From Ruminococcus sp. UBA4383 (lineage in GTDB: Bacteria; Bacillota; Clostridia; Oscillospirales; Ruminococcaceae): a stretch of 15,940 nucleotides of DNA. Shown one piece after another: positions 15,201-15,940 of this stretch (position 1 is its first letter; every line of letters begins with the position of its first letter). The position numbers and the translations under genes are program-made. The stretch covers positions 1 to 15,940 of the forward strand of contig DGRR01000144.1 of assembly GCA_002389995.1 (NCBI GenBank). Reading direction: 5' to 3'. The notes beneath the pieces were generated by a model that did not search any database, was not told where the DNA came from, and saw only the letters and a program-made list of their open reading frames with translations.

Positions 15201-15833
15201 GGTAAAATATCATCTCTCGGTACTGTAAATGTCGGTGCAATAGACGAATACAGAGAAGTTTCCGAAAGATATAAATTCATGTCATCACAGGTAAAGGACG
15301 TTCAGAAGTCAAAGGCTGAACTTGAACAGATAATTTCAAGCCTTACAGACGAAATGTGCAGGATATTCAAGGAAAATTTTGAAATCATAAATTCAAATTT
15401 CAAGGATATATTCAGGGAGCTTTTCGGAGGAGGACAGGCGGAACTTATTCTCACAGACCCCGAAAATATACTTGAATCAGGTATAGAAATCAGCGTAGCA
15501 CCTCCCGGAAAAGTTATAAAGAATCTTATATCACTTTCGGGAGGAGAACAGGCATTTATTGCAATAGCTATATATTTTGCAATACTTAAACTGCGCCCTG
15601 CACCGTTCTGTATACTTGACGAAATAGATGCCGCCCTTGATGAGGTAAATGTCAGAAAATATGCACAGTATCTCAAAAATTTCACTGATACAACGCAGTT
15701 TGTGCTTGTAACTCACAGGCGCAGTGCCATGGAAGAAGCAAATGTATTGTATGGTGTCACAATGCAGGAGGACGGAATTTCAAAACTTCTGAAACTTGAT
15801 GTCGAACAGGTGGATTTTCAGGAGGAAAATTGA
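12267..15833 (+). CDS. smc: Chromosome segregation protein SMC
   Basis: The protein is 1188 aa, the usual length, with AAGAGGTGA just before the ATG. The N-terminal ATPase half begins MYLKSLEIQGFKSF and carries Walker A GPNGSGKSN (31-39), then the Q-loop region VRWVLGEQSTKTLRG. Long coiled coils (about 170-500 and 670-1010) flank the hinge (about 503-668), which ends in the Gly-rich GGSFTGGSAQKSGG. The C-terminal half has the signature LSGGEQ (1090-1095), Walker B FCILDEIDAALDE (about 1114-1126) and the THRRSAMEEANVLYG switch region. SMC dimers with ScpA and ScpB compact and segregate the chromosome. It is coupled to the upstream radical SAM gene (4-nt gap). The coiled coils are rich in Glu, Lys, Ser and Asn, as expected. 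Nothing is truncated. Confidence 0.99.
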   Translation: MYLKSLEIQGFKSFPDRISLTFDKGLTAVVGPNGSGKSNIGDSVRWVLGEQSTKTLRGNKMEDVIFSGTVARKPMGFAAVTLNIDNSDRKIDIMANEIAVTRKLYRSGESEYSINGKPCRLKDINELFMDTGLGRDGYSIIGQGRIAEIVGAKSNERRDIFEEAAGISKFRYKKLEAERKLSSAQENLVRLTDILAELESRVEPLKNQAQKAEKFLKLADERKKLEISVWINQLDELREKQVQLDEKILAAKGEYTALENDIRRQEEKSQEGFRKMQECTMRSDEIRRKMIEEEQLSSEKKSKIAVCENDIKHCEETIKISEKNIKDSADTEKDIIKRKEDSQKKLTQLKSQQENIRKELKSLEINLENAENKNSLLGNDVRTASDEINSLNIKQSELKITIESAEKTIEEENSRLEKLKQSSQDSEKTLSDYVGKSEENKRLMTENQENLRLISEKLENCENLLKSKKQEFEKSKTDFESIIYELKDRRQRRKILTDLENNMEGFTGSVKQILKAAKHGRLDGVCGTVAQNISVEQKYAVAVETALGNAMQNIIVENENNAKSCIKFLKEQKGGRATFLPVTSVKGRELYEQGLENCRGFVAAADKILGYDRKFQGIISNLLGRTVICEDIDSAAETAKKYNYKFKIVTLDGQVINAGGSFTGGSAQKSGGIITRKNEIEKLDADIERLSAERDRADENTVRLREETDKIRLERENLRKQLLEYNNEAVRLNAEISSLESLISQANSQSENSEKFVSDSENKISQAEKTISESEISLSEIQGKISRAEEILAKGQKDRENLRLERADLSEKISQLKIKDTEILKDCQSQELEISRADDDIQALKDENISRRQEIKNQNEIILRKKQDIENLKKELGSMKSNTQDYIEQINKYQQMHNEQTRLVNEIKSGLKTLNEAKEKLSGEINRMTERNDIIIRDSDEIVSQLHEVYELSRSEASEIAEKIDDMNDAQRKLREIKGKISSLGTVNVGAIDEYREVSERYKFMSSQVKDVQKSKAELEQIISSLTDEMCRIFKENFEIINSNFKDIFRELFGGGQAELILTDPENILESGIEISVAPPGKVIKNLISLSGGEQAFIAIAIYFAILKLRPAPFCILDEIDAALDEVNVRKYAQYLKNFTDTTQFVLVTHRRSAMEEANVLYGVTMQEDGISKLLKLDVEQVDFQEEN

Positions 15834-15940
15834 TTATTTCAAATAAATAAAATTGTGCTTTTATAACGGAAGTGAACGAAAACGCAAGGCACTAAAAGCG
15901 CAGATTTGACGATTTTAAATAAGAGGAAATTTTTGCCCTT
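15834..15940. other. Intergenic tail after smc, no gene assigned
   Basis: These 107 bases follow the smc stop. They contain an inverted repeat, gtgctttta (15855-15863) with taaaagcgc (15893-15901, one G-U pair), without a T-run. They also contain an AGAGGA motif (15922-15927) close to the edge. ftsY is the usual next gene, but no convincing ftsY start is visible. On the minus strand 33 codons are open from the right edge to a stop near 15839, without recognisable content. The composition suggests a dispersed intergenic element, which cannot be tested here. Confidence 0.4.

Noticed and set aside
15920..15940. TTG start at 15933 as the beginning of ftsY
   Set aside because: Only two or three codons are visible, the spacing to AGAGGA is short, and the residues do not resemble an FtsY N-terminus.

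Overview
The window looks like a chromosome segment from a low-GC, AT-rich Gram-positive (Firmicutes/Clostridia). The likeliest group is the Ruminococcus/Oscillospiraceae neighbourhood. The evidence is a spoIIR gene, infC-rpmI-rplT under a perfect vegetative promoter, a TrmFO-type tRNA methylase, strong GGAGG ribosome binding sites and heavy use of AGA and ATA codons. The species itself is an inference and cannot be read directly from the sequence.

Region 1 (1-1889, minus strand) is the accessory part. An ExbB/TolQ/MotA-like three-helix membrane protein overlaps by ATGA an ExbD/MotB-like protein, which has one N-terminal helix carrying the key Asp, a long coiled coil and a C-terminal domain. 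After an array of three near-identical 104-bp palindromic repeats comes a third gene, cut by the left edge. It encodes a Gly/Ala-rich membrane segment, an acidic linker and what may be a second ExbD-like domain. A TTGAAA-17-TATTAT promoter drives the set from the gap shared with spoIIR. This looks like an ion-motive-force stator module in an organism with no evident outer membrane, and its partner lies off the window. It is the best candidate for something undescribed.

Region 2 (1994-4055, plus) holds spoIIR and then the translation operon infC-rpmI-rplT. The operon has a consensus promoter, a structured leader with an intrinsic terminator (attenuator) ahead of infC, an ATT start codon for infC, and a strong terminator after rplT.

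Region 3 (4109-15833, plus) is one tightly packed run of housekeeping genes: a SpoU-family rRNA methyltransferase, dprA, topA, trmFO, plsX, rnc, an Elp3-like radical SAM protein and smc. Several genes overlap their neighbours by 4-17 bases, so translational coupling is likely. The run joins two neighbourhoods that are separate in Bacillus (dprA-topA-trmFO and plsX...rnc-smc) and lacks fabD, fabG and acpP between plsX and rnc. The last 107 bases hold no convincing gene; ftsY would be expected next.
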